A stretch of 64,000 bases of DNA from Bosea sp. (in: a-proteobacteria) (GCF_023953965.1 NZ_JAMLIX010000001.1:372001-436000); one strand, 5' to 3'; numbered from the stretch's first letter, positions 53,987-63,702 are shown. The notes: a model not told the origin generated them from the letters alone. A program made the numbers and translations.

Positions 53987-55423
53987 ATGACCGCCACATA
54001 TGACGAGCTTTCCCTGTTCATCGCCGGAGAATGGATCGGCGCGAAAGGGCGCGACACGAAATCGGTGATCAACCCGGCGACCGGCGAAGTCCTGGGCGAA
54101 CTGCCGCTTGCGACCGCCGCCGACCTCGACCGGGCGCTGGAGGCCGCGCAGGCCGGCTTCGAGGTCTGGCGCCGGACTTCGCCCTACGAGCGCAGCCGGA
54201 TCCTGCGCAAGGCCGCAGACCTGATCCGGGAGCGGGCCGACCACATCGCGACCCAGCTGACGCTTGAAGAAGGCAAGACGCTGGCGGAAGCCCGGGTCGA
54301 GACCATCGCCGCCGCGGACACCTTCGAATGGTACGCCGAGGAAGGCCGCCGGGCCTACGGGCGCATCGTACCGACGCGCCTTGCGGGCCAGCGCCATCTC
54401 GTCCTGCGCGAGCCCGTCGGTGTCGTGGCCGCCTTCACGCCCTGGAACTTTCCGTCCCTCACCCCCGCGCGGAAGATCGCCGGCGCGCTCGGAGCAGGCT
54501 GCGCCTGCATCCTCAAGGCTGCGGAGGAGACCCCCTCGACCGCCATAGCCCTCGTCCGGGCGCTGGCCGATGCGGGCCTGCCGAAGGGTATCCTCGGACT
54601 GGTATTCGGCGACCCAGCCGAAGTGTCGACCCATCTGATCGGTTCGCCGATCGTGCGCAAGATCTCCTTCACCGGTTCGACCGCGGTCGGCAAGCAGCTT
54701 ACCAAGCTCGCGGCCGAGGGCATGAAGCGCACGACGATGGAACTCGGCGGCCATGCTCCGGTCATCGTCCTCGACGATGCCGATGCGATCAAGGCAGCCA
54801 CCGCCAGCGTCACCTTCAAGTACCGCAATGCCGGCCAGGTCTGCATCGCGCCGACCCGCTTCTACGTGCATGAATCGCTGCATGAGCGCTTCGTCGATAC
54901 CTTCACCGGGCTGGCGGAGGGCCTGCGGGTCGGCAACGGCCTGGACGACGGGATCCAGATGGGCCCCCTCGCCAACAAGCGGCGAATCGAGGCGATGGAT
55001 ACGCTCATCGCGGATGCCCGCCAGCACGGCGCGACCCTGCGCACGGGTGGCGAGCGGATCGGCAATGCCGGCCACTTCTACAAGCCGACCGTGCTCGCCG
55101 ACGTGCCCATCAGCGCTCGCATCATGAACGAGGAGCCGTTCGGGCCGGTCGCGATCATCAATCGCTTCGGCAATTTCGATGACATGATCAAGGAGGCCAA
55201 CCGTCTCCCCTATGGTCTGGCCTCCTACGCCTTCACCGAGGCGCAGCGCAACGTCAGCGCGCTTGCCGAATCGGTCGAGGCCGGCATGCTCGGCATCAAC
55301 AACTTCTTCGTCTCCGTTCCCGAGTCCCCGTTCGGTGGCGTCAAGGAAAGCGGCCACGGCTCGGAAGGCGGCATCGAAGGGCTCGACGCCTATCTCTCGA
55401 CCAAGCTCGTCAGCCAGATGTGA
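53987..55423 (+). CDS. NAD(P)-dependent aldehyde dehydrogenase (semialdehyde type)
   Basis: A 478-residue aldehyde dehydrogenase. Cofactor region AFTPWNFPSLTPARKIAGALGAGCACILKAAEETP at about 147-181, catalytic Glu in MELGGHAPVIV and catalytic Cys in NAGQVCIAPTRFYV. The C-terminus NNFFVSVPESPFGGVKESGHGSEGGIEGLDAYL is like succinate-semialdehyde dehydrogenases. Beside the ThDP decarboxylase gene it would oxidise the aldehyde produced there to the acid. Confidence 0.92.
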   Translation: MTATYDELSLFIAGEWIGAKGRDTKSVINPATGEVLGELPLATAADLDRALEAAQAGFEVWRRTSPYERSRILRKAADLIRERADHIATQLTLEEGKTLAEARVETIAAADTFEWYAEEGRRAYGRIVPTRLAGQRHLVLREPVGVVAAFTPWNFPSLTPARKIAGALGAGCACILKAAEETPSTAIALVRALADAGLPKGILGLVFGDPAEVSTHLIGSPIVRKISFTGSTAVGKQLTKLAAEGMKRTTMELGGHAPVIVLDDADAIKAATASVTFKYRNAGQVCIAPTRFYVHESLHERFVDTFTGLAEGLRVGNGLDDGIQMGPLANKRRIEAMDTLIADARQHGATLRTGGERIGNAGHFYKPTVLADVPISARIMNEEPFGPVAIINRFGNFDDMIKEANRLPYGLASYAFTEAQRNVSALAESVEAGMLGINNFFVSVPESPFGGVKESGHGSEGGIEGLDAYLSTKLVSQM

Positions 55424-55458
55424 GCGAAGATGACTCGTTTGTCCGCAGGAAGAACCCG

Positions 55459-57129
55459 ATGAATACTCCCTATACAGTCAGCGACCTTGTCGCGGAGTTC
55501 CTCGACCTCTGCCAAGTCTCGACTGTCTTCGGCATCGTCTCCGTGCACAACATCCCGATGCTGGACGCCATCTCGCGCCGGAATCGGGTGAGGTTCGTCA
55601 TGACCCGCGGAGAACTCGGCGCGGGGCATATGGCCGACGGCTACGGACGGGCGACGGGCAAGCTCGGCGTCCTCTTCACCAGCACGGGGCCGGGCGCGGC
55701 GAATGCCGTCACGGGCCTGCTCGAGGCGCGCTTCGCCGGCACCCCTCTCCTCCATATCACCGGCCAGACCGCAACGCGGTTCGTCGACCGCGGCGCGGGG
55801 ACGGTCCACGACGTCGCCGACCAGCTCGGCATGCTGCGCAGCGTCGGCAAATCGGCCTACCGGATCCGGACGCCAGAAGAAGCGCTAGGCGTGCTGACGC
55901 GCGCCGTCGCGGATGCGCTCGAGGCGCCCACCGGCCCGGTGAGCGTAGAGATTCCGATCGACGTCCAGCGCGCGCCGCTCCAGCGCCCTGAAACGCTGGA
56001 CACCTTTACCCCACCCCTATCGCCGCCCCGGCCGCCGGCGCAGGCCGAACTGGACGCCGTGGTCGCACGCATCCTGCGTGCGAAGCGGCCGATGCTCTGG
56101 CTCGGGCGCGGCGCCGCGCAGGCCGGCCCGGCCGCGCGCCGCCTGCTCGATCTCGGCTTCGGCATGGTCACGAGCTGGGCCGGGCGCGGCGTCGTCCCGG
56201 AGGATCACCCGATGTGCCTCGGGTCGCTGAACGGCAATGGCCTGCCTATGGTCGAAAGCTTCTACGAAACCGTCGATCTGATGATCGTGGCCGGGTCGCG
56301 CCTGCGCGGCCATGAAACCGGCGACGGCGCGCTGGCGCTGCCCCGGACGCGCATCCAGATCGACGTCGATCCGCTCGCCAACGGCCGGACCTATGCGGCC
56401 GACACCTTCGTGTGCGCGGATGCGGCGTTGACACTCACCGCGATTGCCGACCGCATCGAGGGAAAGCTCGCGCTCGATCCCGGCTTCGGCGCCGAATTCC
56501 GGGCGCTCAAGCAGGAGACCCGCGCAGCCTTCAAGGCCACGCTCGGCCCCTATGGCGATTTCGCCCAGACCCTGCGCGACGTCATGCCGAAGGATGCGAT
56601 CTGGGCGCGCGACATCACCATCAACAACAGCACCTGGGGCAACAAGCTGCTGTCGCTGTTCGAGACCAGGGCGAACATCTACCCGATCGGAGCGGGCATC
56701 GGACAGGGCCTGTCGCTGGGCATCGGCGCGGCCCTCTGCCCCGACAAGCGCAAGGTCGTGATCATGACCGGAGACGGCGGCTTCTTCCTCAACATGACCG
56801 AGCTCTGGACGGCCGTGCAGGAAGACCTCGACGTGACGATTCTGGTGATGAACGATCGCGGTTACGGCGTCATCCGTCACATCCAGGATGCGGCAGCCGG
56901 TGGCCGCCGCCGTTTCGACAACCTGCTCGGGCCGGATCTCGAGAAGGTCGCGGCCCTTGCAGGCATTCCATTCTGGCGCGTGTCCTCGAAGGAGGAGTTC
57001 GGGCCGGCCGCCGCGGCCGCGATCGCCACCAAGGGCCCGACACTGGTGGAGGTCGACATGACCGCCATCGGCGATCATCCACCCTACTACCCCTACGGCC
57101 CGAAGGCGCAGCCGATCGCCCGGGCGTAA
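55459..57129 (+). CDS. Thiamine-diphosphate-dependent decarboxylase/synthase
   Basis: The ATG at 55459, preceded by GCAGGAAGAA, gives 556 residues; 55420 is less likely. The three-domain acetolactate-synthase/benzoylformate-decarboxylase layout is complete: catalytic Glu in TRGELGAGHMADGYGRATG near 45-60 and the ThDP-Mg motif TGDGGFFLNMTELWTAVQEDLDVTILVMND near 435-465. Members decarboxylate a 2-oxo acid, releasing an aldehyde or condensing it. Specificity is not evident; the next aldehyde dehydrogenase suggests decarboxylation. Confidence 0.85.
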   Translation: MNTPYTVSDLVAEFLDLCQVSTVFGIVSVHNIPMLDAISRRNRVRFVMTRGELGAGHMADGYGRATGKLGVLFTSTGPGAANAVTGLLEARFAGTPLLHITGQTATRFVDRGAGTVHDVADQLGMLRSVGKSAYRIRTPEEALGVLTRAVADALEAPTGPVSVEIPIDVQRAPLQRPETLDTFTPPLSPPRPPAQAELDAVVARILRAKRPMLWLGRGAAQAGPAARRLLDLGFGMVTSWAGRGVVPEDHPMCLGSLNGNGLPMVESFYETVDLMIVAGSRLRGHETGDGALALPRTRIQIDVDPLANGRTYAADTFVCADAALTLTAIADRIEGKLALDPGFGAEFRALKQETRAAFKATLGPYGDFAQTLRDVMPKDAIWARDITINNSTWGNKLLSLFETRANIYPIGAGIGQGLSLGIGAALCPDKRKVVIMTGDGGFFLNMTELWTAVQEDLDVTILVMNDRGYGVIRHIQDAAAGGRRRFDNLLGPDLEKVAALAGIPFWRVSSKEEFGPAAAAAIATKGPTLVEVDMTAIGDHPPYYPYGPKAQPIARA

Positions 57130-57218
57130 CGGCCTCCGGCACGGCCGGCTCGCATCCGCGCCGGCCGAAACGCCCCGATCGGCAGCGCTCGACGACCAGA
57201 CAAGAAATGAGATTCCGA

Positions 57219-58385
57219 ATGGAAGCTTCCTTTTCCCCCGAACAGGCCCAGATCCGCGAACTCGTGCAGCGGATCTGCGTCCCGTTCGACGACAGCTACT
57301 GGCAGAAGCAGGACGCGACCGCGAGCTTCCCAGAAGCATTCTATCGCGCCATCGCCGACGCCGGACTGCTCGGCATCGCCATGCCGGAAGAGCATGGCGG
57401 GTCGGGCCTCGGCATCTCCGAAGCGGCGGTGATGATGCGCACCATTGCCGAGAGCGGCGCGGCGATGTCGGGTGCATCCTCGGTGCATATGAACATCTTC
57501 GGCCTCCAGCCGGTCGTGGTCTATGGGACGCCGGAGCAGAAGGCGCGCATGCTGCCGCCGCTGATCCGTGGCGAGCAGAAGGCCTGCTTCGCGGTGACCG
57601 AGCCCGATGCCGGGCTTAACACCACCCAGATCAAGACCAGGGCGGAACGCCGTGGCGACCACTACGTCATCACAGGCCAGAAGATCTGGATCTCGACGGC
57701 GCAGGTGGCCGACAAGTTCCTGCTGCTCGCCCGCACCACGCCGCTGGATCAGGTCAAGCGCAAGACCGATGGGCTCAGCCTGTTCTACACCGACCTAGAC
57801 CGCAGCAAGGTCGAGGTCCGGCTGATTCACAAACTCGGTCGCCACGCGGTCGATTCGAACATGCTGTTCATCGACGGCCTGGAGGTACCGGCGGCGGACC
57901 TCATCGGCGTCGAGGGTCAGGGCTTCAAGCAGATCCTGCACGGGCTCAACCCGGAGCGCATCCTGATCGCGTCGGAAGCGATCGGTATCGGCTACGCTGC
58001 GCTGTCGCGGGCCGTCCAATATGCCAAGGACCGCGTGGTCTTCGACCGGCCCATCGGCCAGAACCAGAGCATCCAGCACCCGCTGGCCCGTTGCTGGATG
58101 AATCTCGAGGCCGCGCAGCTCATGGTCACCAAAGCCGCGCGCCTCTACGATTCCGGGCAGGATTGCGGGGCAGAGGCCAATGCCGCGAAATTTCTCGCCG
58201 CGGAAGCGGCTTTCTCGGCCTGCGAAACCGCGGTGATGACCCATGGCGGCATGGGCTATTCGTCCGAATACCACGTCGAACGCTACCTGCGGGAAGCACT
58301 CATTCCGCGCCTCGCGCCGGTCAGCCCCCAGATGATTCTCAACTTCATCGGCGAGAAGGTCCTCGGCCTTCCCAAATCCTACTGA
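57219..58385 (+). CDS. Acyl-CoA dehydrogenase, variant active site
   Basis: Start at 57219 (MEASFSPEQAQIREL) gives 388 residues; the ATG at 57207 would add four. FAD-site CFAVTEPDAGLNTTQIKTRAE and MTHGGMGYSSEYHVERYLREALIPR are clear. The C-terminus reads RLAPVSPQMILNFIGEKVLGLPKSY in the place where the first dehydrogenase has YEGTNQIQR, so the usual catalytic Glu is not there; this form is shared by a known branch of the family with a base elsewhere. It is followed by a CoA-transferase gene. Confidence 0.9.
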   Translation: MEASFSPEQAQIRELVQRICVPFDDSYWQKQDATASFPEAFYRAIADAGLLGIAMPEEHGGSGLGISEAAVMMRTIAESGAAMSGASSVHMNIFGLQPVVVYGTPEQKARMLPPLIRGEQKACFAVTEPDAGLNTTQIKTRAERRGDHYVITGQKIWISTAQVADKFLLLARTTPLDQVKRKTDGLSLFYTDLDRSKVEVRLIHKLGRHAVDSNMLFIDGLEVPAADLIGVEGQGFKQILHGLNPERILIASEAIGIGYAALSRAVQYAKDRVVFDRPIGQNQSIQHPLARCWMNLEAAQLMVTKAARLYDSGQDCGAEANAAKFLAAEAAFSACETAVMTHGGMGYSSEYHVERYLREALIPRLAPVSPQMILNFIGEKVLGLPKSY

Positions 58386-58411
58386 TCGACAAGCGCTTGA
58401 AGGAGACCCCG

Positions 58412-59569
58412 ATGGGCGAAACGAAATCGGGCGGGGCTCTCGCCGGCCTGCGCGTCGTAGATCTCACGCGCGTGCTGGGCGGCCCGTATTGCACGCAGAT
58501 CCTCGGCGATCATGGCGCGGAGATCCTGAAGATCGAGCCGCCCGGCGGCGACGAGACGCGGGCCTGGGGCCCTCCCTTCAAGGATGGCTTCTCCGCCTAC
58601 TTCCTCGGCGTGAACCGCAACAAGCGCAGCATCGTGCTCGACTTTGCCCAGGAAGCCGGGCGCGAGGCGCTGCTACATCTCTTGGCCGATAGCGACGTGC
58701 TGGTGGAGAACTTCAAGCCCGGCACGCTGGAGCGCTGGGGGCTGGGCTTCAAGGAGGTGCTTTCGCAGCGCTTTCCCCGCCTGGTCCATTGCTGCGTCTC
58801 GGGCTTCGGCGCCGACGGCCCGCTCGGTGGCCTGCCGGGGTACGATGCCGCCGTTCAGGCCGCCTGCGGGCTGATGAGTGTCAACGGCGAACCCGATGGT
58901 GGGCCGCTGCGCATCGGCGTCCCGATCGTCGACCTTGTGACCGGACTCAACGCCGCGCTCGGCATCATGCTGGCGCTGCAGGAGCGCACCCGCAGCGGCA
59001 AAGGCCAGTCTGTCGACGTGTCGCTCTATGATTGTGGCATCTCGGTACTGCATCCGCAGATCCCGAACCACCTCCTGTCCGGGAAGGTGCCGGGCCGGAC
59101 CGGCAATGCCCACCCCAACATCTCTCCCTATGATTCCTATGCGACGAAGACCGCGCCACTCTTTCTCGCGGTCGGGAATGACGGGCAGTTCGCCAAGCTC
59201 ACGAGCCTGCTCCGATGCCCCCATCTCGCGAAGGACGAGCGTTTCGCAAGCAATTCCGGGCGCGTGCTCAACCGCGACGCGCTGAAGCGCGAACTGGAGG
59301 AGCGCCTGACCCAGCATGACTGCGAGGAGCTTGCCGAAAGACTGGTGCGCAACGGCGTACCCTGCGGCGCGGTGCGAAGTGTCGAGGAGATGATCAGGCA
59401 TCCCCATACCCGACATCGCGGCATGATCGTCGAAAAGGATGGCTACAGCGGCACCGGCGCTCCGATCAAGCTGAGCCGGACGCCTGCGACCTATCGTCGG
59501 CTTCCGCCGGCCCTCGGCGAGCACAACACCGAGTTCGACCTCGCACCGCAAACCCGTTCAACCGGGTAG
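58412..59569 (+). CDS. CaiB/BaiF-type CoA-transferase
   Basis: The ATG at 58412 with AAGGAGA ahead gives 385 residues. The N-terminus is complete, ALAGLRVVDLTRVLGGPYCTQILGDHGAEILKIEPPGGDETR, and shows what the truncated gene at 48875 has lost. Catalytic Asp lies in GVPIVDLVTGLNA, and SGKGQSVDVSLYDCGI follows. It is close to succinyl-CoA- or formyl-CoA-type transferases. Last enzyme gene of the cluster before a transporter gene. Confidence 0.9.
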   Translation: MGETKSGGALAGLRVVDLTRVLGGPYCTQILGDHGAEILKIEPPGGDETRAWGPPFKDGFSAYFLGVNRNKRSIVLDFAQEAGREALLHLLADSDVLVENFKPGTLERWGLGFKEVLSQRFPRLVHCCVSGFGADGPLGGLPGYDAAVQAACGLMSVNGEPDGGPLRIGVPIVDLVTGLNAALGIMLALQERTRSGKGQSVDVSLYDCGISVLHPQIPNHLLSGKVPGRTGNAHPNISPYDSYATKTAPLFLAVGNDGQFAKLTSLLRCPHLAKDERFASNSGRVLNRDALKRELEERLTQHDCEELAERLVRNGVPCGAVRSVEEMIRHPHTRHRGMIVEKDGYSGTGAPIKLSRTPATYRRLPPALGEHNTEFDLAPQTRSTG

Positions 59570-59585
59570 GCAGACAGGAAGGCGG

Positions 59586-60611
59586 GTGGCGGTTTTGTCG
59601 GATCGCTGTGAGGAGCGGACCCCCGCGGATGCGAGCGCCGCGAGGAGCAGTTCCGTGAGCTGGGGCATCTTTGCCGCGCTTGCGGCAGGCGCGATCTGGT
59701 CACTGAATTTCATCGCGCCGCGGTTGGTCGAACCCTACTCGCCGGTCGACCTCGCGCTTGTCCGCTTCATCGTCGCGGCGATCACAGGCTTCACCGTCCT
59801 TTTCTATCGGCACAATGCACTCGCAGGCATCTCGGCCGGCGATATCGTCATGAGCTTCCTGCTCGGAGCCTTTGGCTATGTTGGCTATTTTTTCGCGGTC
59901 GCGATCGCCATCCGGAGCGCGGGGGGCTTGCTGCCGCCGCTGATCATCTCGCTGGTTCCGATCGTGCTCGGCATCATCGGGTTTCGCTACTTTAATCCCC
60001 GCACCCGGGTGCGGATCGTTTTTCCGATGTTGCTGGTCGCGGCCGGACTATTGCTGGTCAATGCCCGCGCTGTGGTGCTCTCGGATACGTCCGCACTGCC
60101 GCCTGGCTTCGTGCTTGGCCTCGCCGCCTCGTTCGCAGCGCTGGGGATCTGGATCGCGTTCGCCCTGCTGAACGAGCGCGTGCTCGCAGTCCGAAAGAGC
60201 ATCGATGCGCTGACCTGGGCTGCGCTGATCTCGGTCGGGAGCGGAGCCACGATGCTGGCGTTTCTGCCGGCGGCGCCCATCGTCGGGATGCTGGAGCTGG
60301 CCAATCTTGGCCTCTTCCGCGCCGAGGCCCTACCGCTGATCGCCTGGGGCGTCGCGACCGGCGTCCTCTGCTCACTCGTCGCGACCTGGGCCTGGTCCTA
60401 CGCGTCGCAGCGGGTTCCGGCCGCGCTCGCGGCCCAATTGATGATGACCGAGGTTCTGTTCGCCATCATCCTGGGCAGCATCATCGACGGGGAAATGCCC
60501 GCCATGTGCTCGCTCGCGGGCGCGGCGCTGCTGCTGGTTGGGGTCGCCGCCACTGTGCACGCCATATACGACGATGCATCTTTCATCAGGATGCCGCACC
60601 CAAGATCATGA
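59586..60611 (+). CDS. EamA/DMT-family membrane transporter
   Basis: A protein of up to 341 residues from a GTG at 59586; a GTG at 59655 (VSWGIFAALAAGAIWSLNF) would give 318 and starts nearer the first helix. About ten hydrophobic segments form two EamA repeats. Members export or import amino acids, metabolites or drugs. Its position 16 bases after the CoA-transferase suggests that it moves a substrate or side product of the cluster. Specificity unknown. Confidence 0.82.
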   Translation: MAVLSDRCEERTPADASAARSSSVSWGIFAALAAGAIWSLNFIAPRLVEPYSPVDLALVRFIVAAITGFTVLFYRHNALAGISAGDIVMSFLLGAFGYVGYFFAVAIAIRSAGGLLPPLIISLVPIVLGIIGFRYFNPRTRVRIVFPMLLVAAGLLLVNARAVVLSDTSALPPGFVLGLAASFAALGIWIAFALLNERVLAVRKSIDALTWAALISVGSGATMLAFLPAAPIVGMLELANLGLFRAEALPLIAWGVATGVLCSLVATWAWSYASQRVPAALAAQLMMTEVLFAIILGSIIDGEMPAMCSLAGAALLLVGVAATVHAIYDDASFIRMPHPRS

Positions 60612-60810
60612 TACCTCATCCGCTGCGCGAGGGCGCCATCGGCTGACACTCGCTTGTCGCAAAGAAGCGGACTTTCGCTCTCAGTTGCCAAATCCCCATC
60701 CAGCAATCATGTCGTGGCGCCACGCTTGCTGCCCGAAGCGGCACGCGCTATTCCCATGCAGATACAACGCTGGTGATCGCGGCGTTGCGTCGATATCTGC
60801 GGGATTTGCC

Positions 60811-61863
60811 ATGAAACGTCGCTTCGCAGCTTTCCTTCTCGGCCTTTTGCTGACGCCGCTGATGGCCGCGGCTGGACACGCCGAACGCCAGGTCACCGAC
60901 CAGCTCGGGCGGCAGGTGACGCTGCCGGACAGCGTCTCGCGGGCCGTCGTGCTCCAGCACCAGACGCTCAATCTCGCCGTCCAGATGAACGCGACCGGCA
61001 AGGTCGTCGGCATCCTCGACCAGTGGAAGCAGCAGCTCGGCGCCAATTACGCACGGCTCGCCCCCGAACTGGCGAAGCTCGCGATGCCGGGCGGCCTGAC
61101 CAAGGTCAATATCGAGGCGCTGCTGCAACTGAAGCCCGATGTCGTCTTCGTCACCAACTACGCCCCGGCCGAGATGATCGGCCAGATCGAGAAGGCCGGC
61201 GTTCCGGTGATCGCGATCTCGCTCCTGACCGCGCCGGCCGGCGAAGCGGCCAAGGTCAGCCCGGTCGTCGCCGACGAGGAGGCCGCCTATGAGAGCGGTT
61301 TCGCCGAGGGCGTGAGGCTGATCGGCACGGTGCTCGATCGCAAGGACGAGGCCGAGGCCCTGATCGCCACCGCCAGCGCCAAGCGCAGGCTCGTCGCCGA
61401 ACGCCTGGCCGCGGTGACACCGGCCGAGCGGGTGAGCGCCTATATGGCCAATCCCGACCTCGCCACCTATGGCTCGGGCAAATATACAGGCATCATGATG
61501 AAGCGCGCCGGGGCGGCCAACGTCGCCGCCGAGCTGCAGGGCTTCAAGCAGGTGACGATGGAGCAGGTCCTGAAATGGAACCCCGCCGTCATCTTCGTGC
61601 AGGAGCGCTATCCGGCCGTAGTCGAGGAGATCAAGACCGCGCCGGCCTGGCAGCCGATCCGGGCCGTCAAGGCCGGCCACATCTACCTGATGCCGGAATA
61701 CGCCAAGGCCTGGGGCTATCCGATGCCGGAGGCGATGGCGCTGGGCGAGCTCTGGATGGCCAAGAAGCTCTACCCCGAGCGTTTCGCGGATATCGACATG
61801 CAGGCGGAAGCCGATGCCTATTACAAGCGCTTCTACCGCACCGGCTACGATTCCTTCCATTGA
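60811..61863 (+). CDS. Type II ABC importer binding protein (siderophore/B12/MolA-like)
   Basis: Starting at 60811 (MKRRFAAFLLGLLLTPLMAAAGHA) gives 350 residues with a signal peptide. The two-lobed helical-backbone family is evident from VTDQLGRQVTLPDSVSRAVVLQH, VNIEALLQLKPDVVFVTNYAPAEMIGQI and KWNPAVIFVQE. Such receptors bind ferric siderophores, haem, B12 or, for MolA, molybdate. The genes downstream, especially the ModA-like one, make an oxyanion plausible. No riboswitch-like structure was recognised in the 199 bases before it. Confidence 0.85.
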   Translation: MKRRFAAFLLGLLLTPLMAAAGHAERQVTDQLGRQVTLPDSVSRAVVLQHQTLNLAVQMNATGKVVGILDQWKQQLGANYARLAPELAKLAMPGGLTKVNIEALLQLKPDVVFVTNYAPAEMIGQIEKAGVPVIAISLLTAPAGEAAKVSPVVADEEAAYESGFAEGVRLIGTVLDRKDEAEALIATASAKRRLVAERLAAVTPAERVSAYMANPDLATYGSGKYTGIMMKRAGAANVAAELQGFKQVTMEQVLKWNPAVIFVQERYPAVVEEIKTAPAWQPIRAVKAGHIYLMPEYAKAWGYPMPEAMALGELWMAKKLYPERFADIDMQAEADAYYKRFYRTGYDSFH

Positions 61864-61886
61864 CGGCGAGCGCCGATCGCTCCGGG

Positions 61887-62903
61887 ATGCGCCTGACGGC
61901 TCGTGCCGGCCCCGGCCTCGCGCTGGGGCTGCTGGCGGCGGCGCTCATCATCGCCGTGCTGGTCTCGCTCGGCATCGGCCGCTACGGCATCTCGCCCGTC
62001 CGCGTCGGACAGATCCTGCTTGCGGCGGGCGAGCCTGACGCGATCGAGCGCCATGTCGTCCTGGTGGTCAGGCTGCCGCGCGTCCTGACCGCCCTGTTCG
62101 CCGGCGCCGGACTCGCTCTCTGCGGAGCGGCGCTGCAAGGCGTGTTCCGAAACCCGCTCGTCGGTCCGCACATCATCGGGGTCTCGACCGGAGCGGCCTT
62201 CGGCGGCACGCTCGCGATCCTGCTGAGCGAGTCGCGCGGCCTCCTGCTGATGCTGGCCTTTGTCTTCGGCATGCTGGCGCTGCTGATGGTCTACGCGCTG
62301 AGCGCGGTCGTGGCCCGGCGCAACATGCTGGTCCTGGTGCTCGCCGGCGTCGTGGTCAGCGGCTTCTTCGGGGCGCTGGTGAGCCTGGCGCAATATCTCG
62401 CCGATGCCGAGGAGAAGCTGCCGCGCATCGTGTTCTGGCTGCTCGGCTCCTTCGCCACGGCCGACTACGCCAGGCTCGCGCTGATGCTGGGGCCGCTCGT
62501 ACCGGGTGCCGCGCTCATCCTGCTGCTGCGCTGGCGCATCAACATCCTCTCGCTGGGCGATGAGGAGGCGCAGGCACTCGGCGTGCGGGCCGGGCCGACG
62601 CGCTGGCTGGTGCTCGCGCTGATCGGCCTGATCGTCTCGGCGCAGGTCGCGGTCAGCGGCGTGATCGGCTGGATCGGGCTCGTCGTGCCGCATCTGGCGC
62701 GGATGCTGGTCGGCCCCGACCACCGCGCCCTGCTGCCGGGCGCCATGCTGGCCGGCGGCCTCTTCATGGTGCTGGTCGACGATGTCGCGCGCACGCTGAG
62801 CCAGAGCGAGATCCCGCTCGGCATCCTGACGGCGCTGATCGGCGCGCCGATCTTCGCGCTTGTCTTCCTGCGCACCGGCGGTGAGGGGCGCGGCCATGGC
62901 TGA
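61887..62903 (+). CDS. FecCD-family ABC importer permease
   Basis: From the ATG at 61887, 338 residues; a TTG at 61860 overlapping the previous stop is another option. About ten helices; the family blocks are RLPRVLTALFAGAGLALCGAALQGVFRNPLVGPHIIGVSTGAAFGG and VSGVIGWIGLVVPHLARMLVGPDHRALLPGAMLAGG (ATPase contact loop). Works as a homodimer with the next ATPase. The ATPase start overlaps its end by 8 bases. Confidence 0.9.
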   Translation: MRLTARAGPGLALGLLAAALIIAVLVSLGIGRYGISPVRVGQILLAAGEPDAIERHVVLVVRLPRVLTALFAGAGLALCGAALQGVFRNPLVGPHIIGVSTGAAFGGTLAILLSESRGLLLMLAFVFGMLALLMVYALSAVVARRNMLVLVLAGVVVSGFFGALVSLAQYLADAEEKLPRIVFWLLGSFATADYARLALMLGPLVPGAALILLLRWRINILSLGDEEAQALGVRAGPTRWLVLALIGLIVSAQVAVSGVIGWIGLVVPHLARMLVGPDHRALLPGAMLAGGLFMVLVDDVARTLSQSEIPLGILTALIGAPIFALVFLRTGGEGRGHG

Positions 62904-63702
62904 GCATCGCATTCGGACGATCAAGGCCGGCCATTCCTATGACGGCCAGCGCTGGCAGTTTCGCGACCTCGACCTGACCGTCTCGTCGGGAGAGATCGTC
63001 GCGGTGCTCGGCCCCAACGGGCGCGGCAAGTCGACGCTGCTGAGGGCGGTGGCGGGCCTGATCCGGCCGAGCACCGGCAGCGTCGAGGCGCGAGGCGATG
63101 TCGGCTTCGTGCCGCAGGCGTTCCTGCCGGCCTTCTCCTACAGCGCCTTCGACATCGTGCTGATGGGCCGCACGCGACACATCCCGCTGCTGCGCACGCC
63201 AGGCCGGCGCGACCGCGAGATCGCCTCTGCCTGCCTCGCCGAGCTCGACATCGGCCGATTGGCCGAGCGCTCGTTCACATCGCTCTCGGGCGGCGAGCGC
63301 CAGCTCGTCCTGATCGCCCAGGCGCTTGCCGGCGAGACGCCGGTCCTGCTGCTCGACGAGCCGGCGGCGGCGCTCGATCTGCATCATCAGGACGAGGTGA
63401 TCGCCCTGATCCGCAAGATCGCCGACGAGCGGCAGCTCGCGGTGCTGTTCACCACGCACCATCCCGACCATGCGCTCGCGATCGCCGACAGGGTGCTGCT
63501 GATGCGTGACGACGAGCGGCATCTGATCGGCCCCACCGCCGAGACCATGACGGAGGCCCATCTCGCCGATCTCTACAAGGTGCCGGTGCGCCTGCTGCGC
63601 TTCACCGCCGAGGGCCGGGAGCTGACCGCCTTCGCCCCGGTCTTCCGCAGCCAGGTCGCGCGCGGTGCCGAAACCGCGCCGGGAGGCCGCCGTGCCGAAT
63701 GA
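62896..63702 (+). CDS. ABC importer ATP-binding protein (FecE/BtuD/MolC type)
   Basis: From the ATG at 62896, 268 residues. Walker A is GPNGRGKST, signature LSGGERQLVLIAQAL, Walker B VLLLDEPAAALD, and switch TTHHPDHAL. The GRGKST form and HHPDHA switch are like ATPases annotated for siderophore or molybdate uptake. Its 3' end overlaps the start of the ModA-like gene by 11 bases. Confidence 0.9.
   Translation: MAEHRIRTIKAGHSYDGQRWQFRDLDLTVSSGEIVAVLGPNGRGKSTLLRAVAGLIRPSTGSVEARGDVGFVPQAFLPAFSYSAFDIVLMGRTRHIPLLRTPGRRDREIASACLAELDIGRLAERSFTSLSGGERQLVLIAQALAGETPVLLLDEPAAALDLHHQDEVIALIRKIADERQLAVLFTTHHPDHALAIADRVLLMRDDERHLIGPTAETMTEAHLADLYKVPVRLLRFTAEGRELTAFAPVFRSQVARGAETAPGGRRAE

Noticed and set aside
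60612..60810. Riboswitch (cobalamin, molybdenum cofactor) or ModE site before the type II importer
   Set aside because: No conserved B12 box, no recognisable Moco fold and no ATCGYTATATA-like palindrome could be made out by eye. A covariance-model search would decide.
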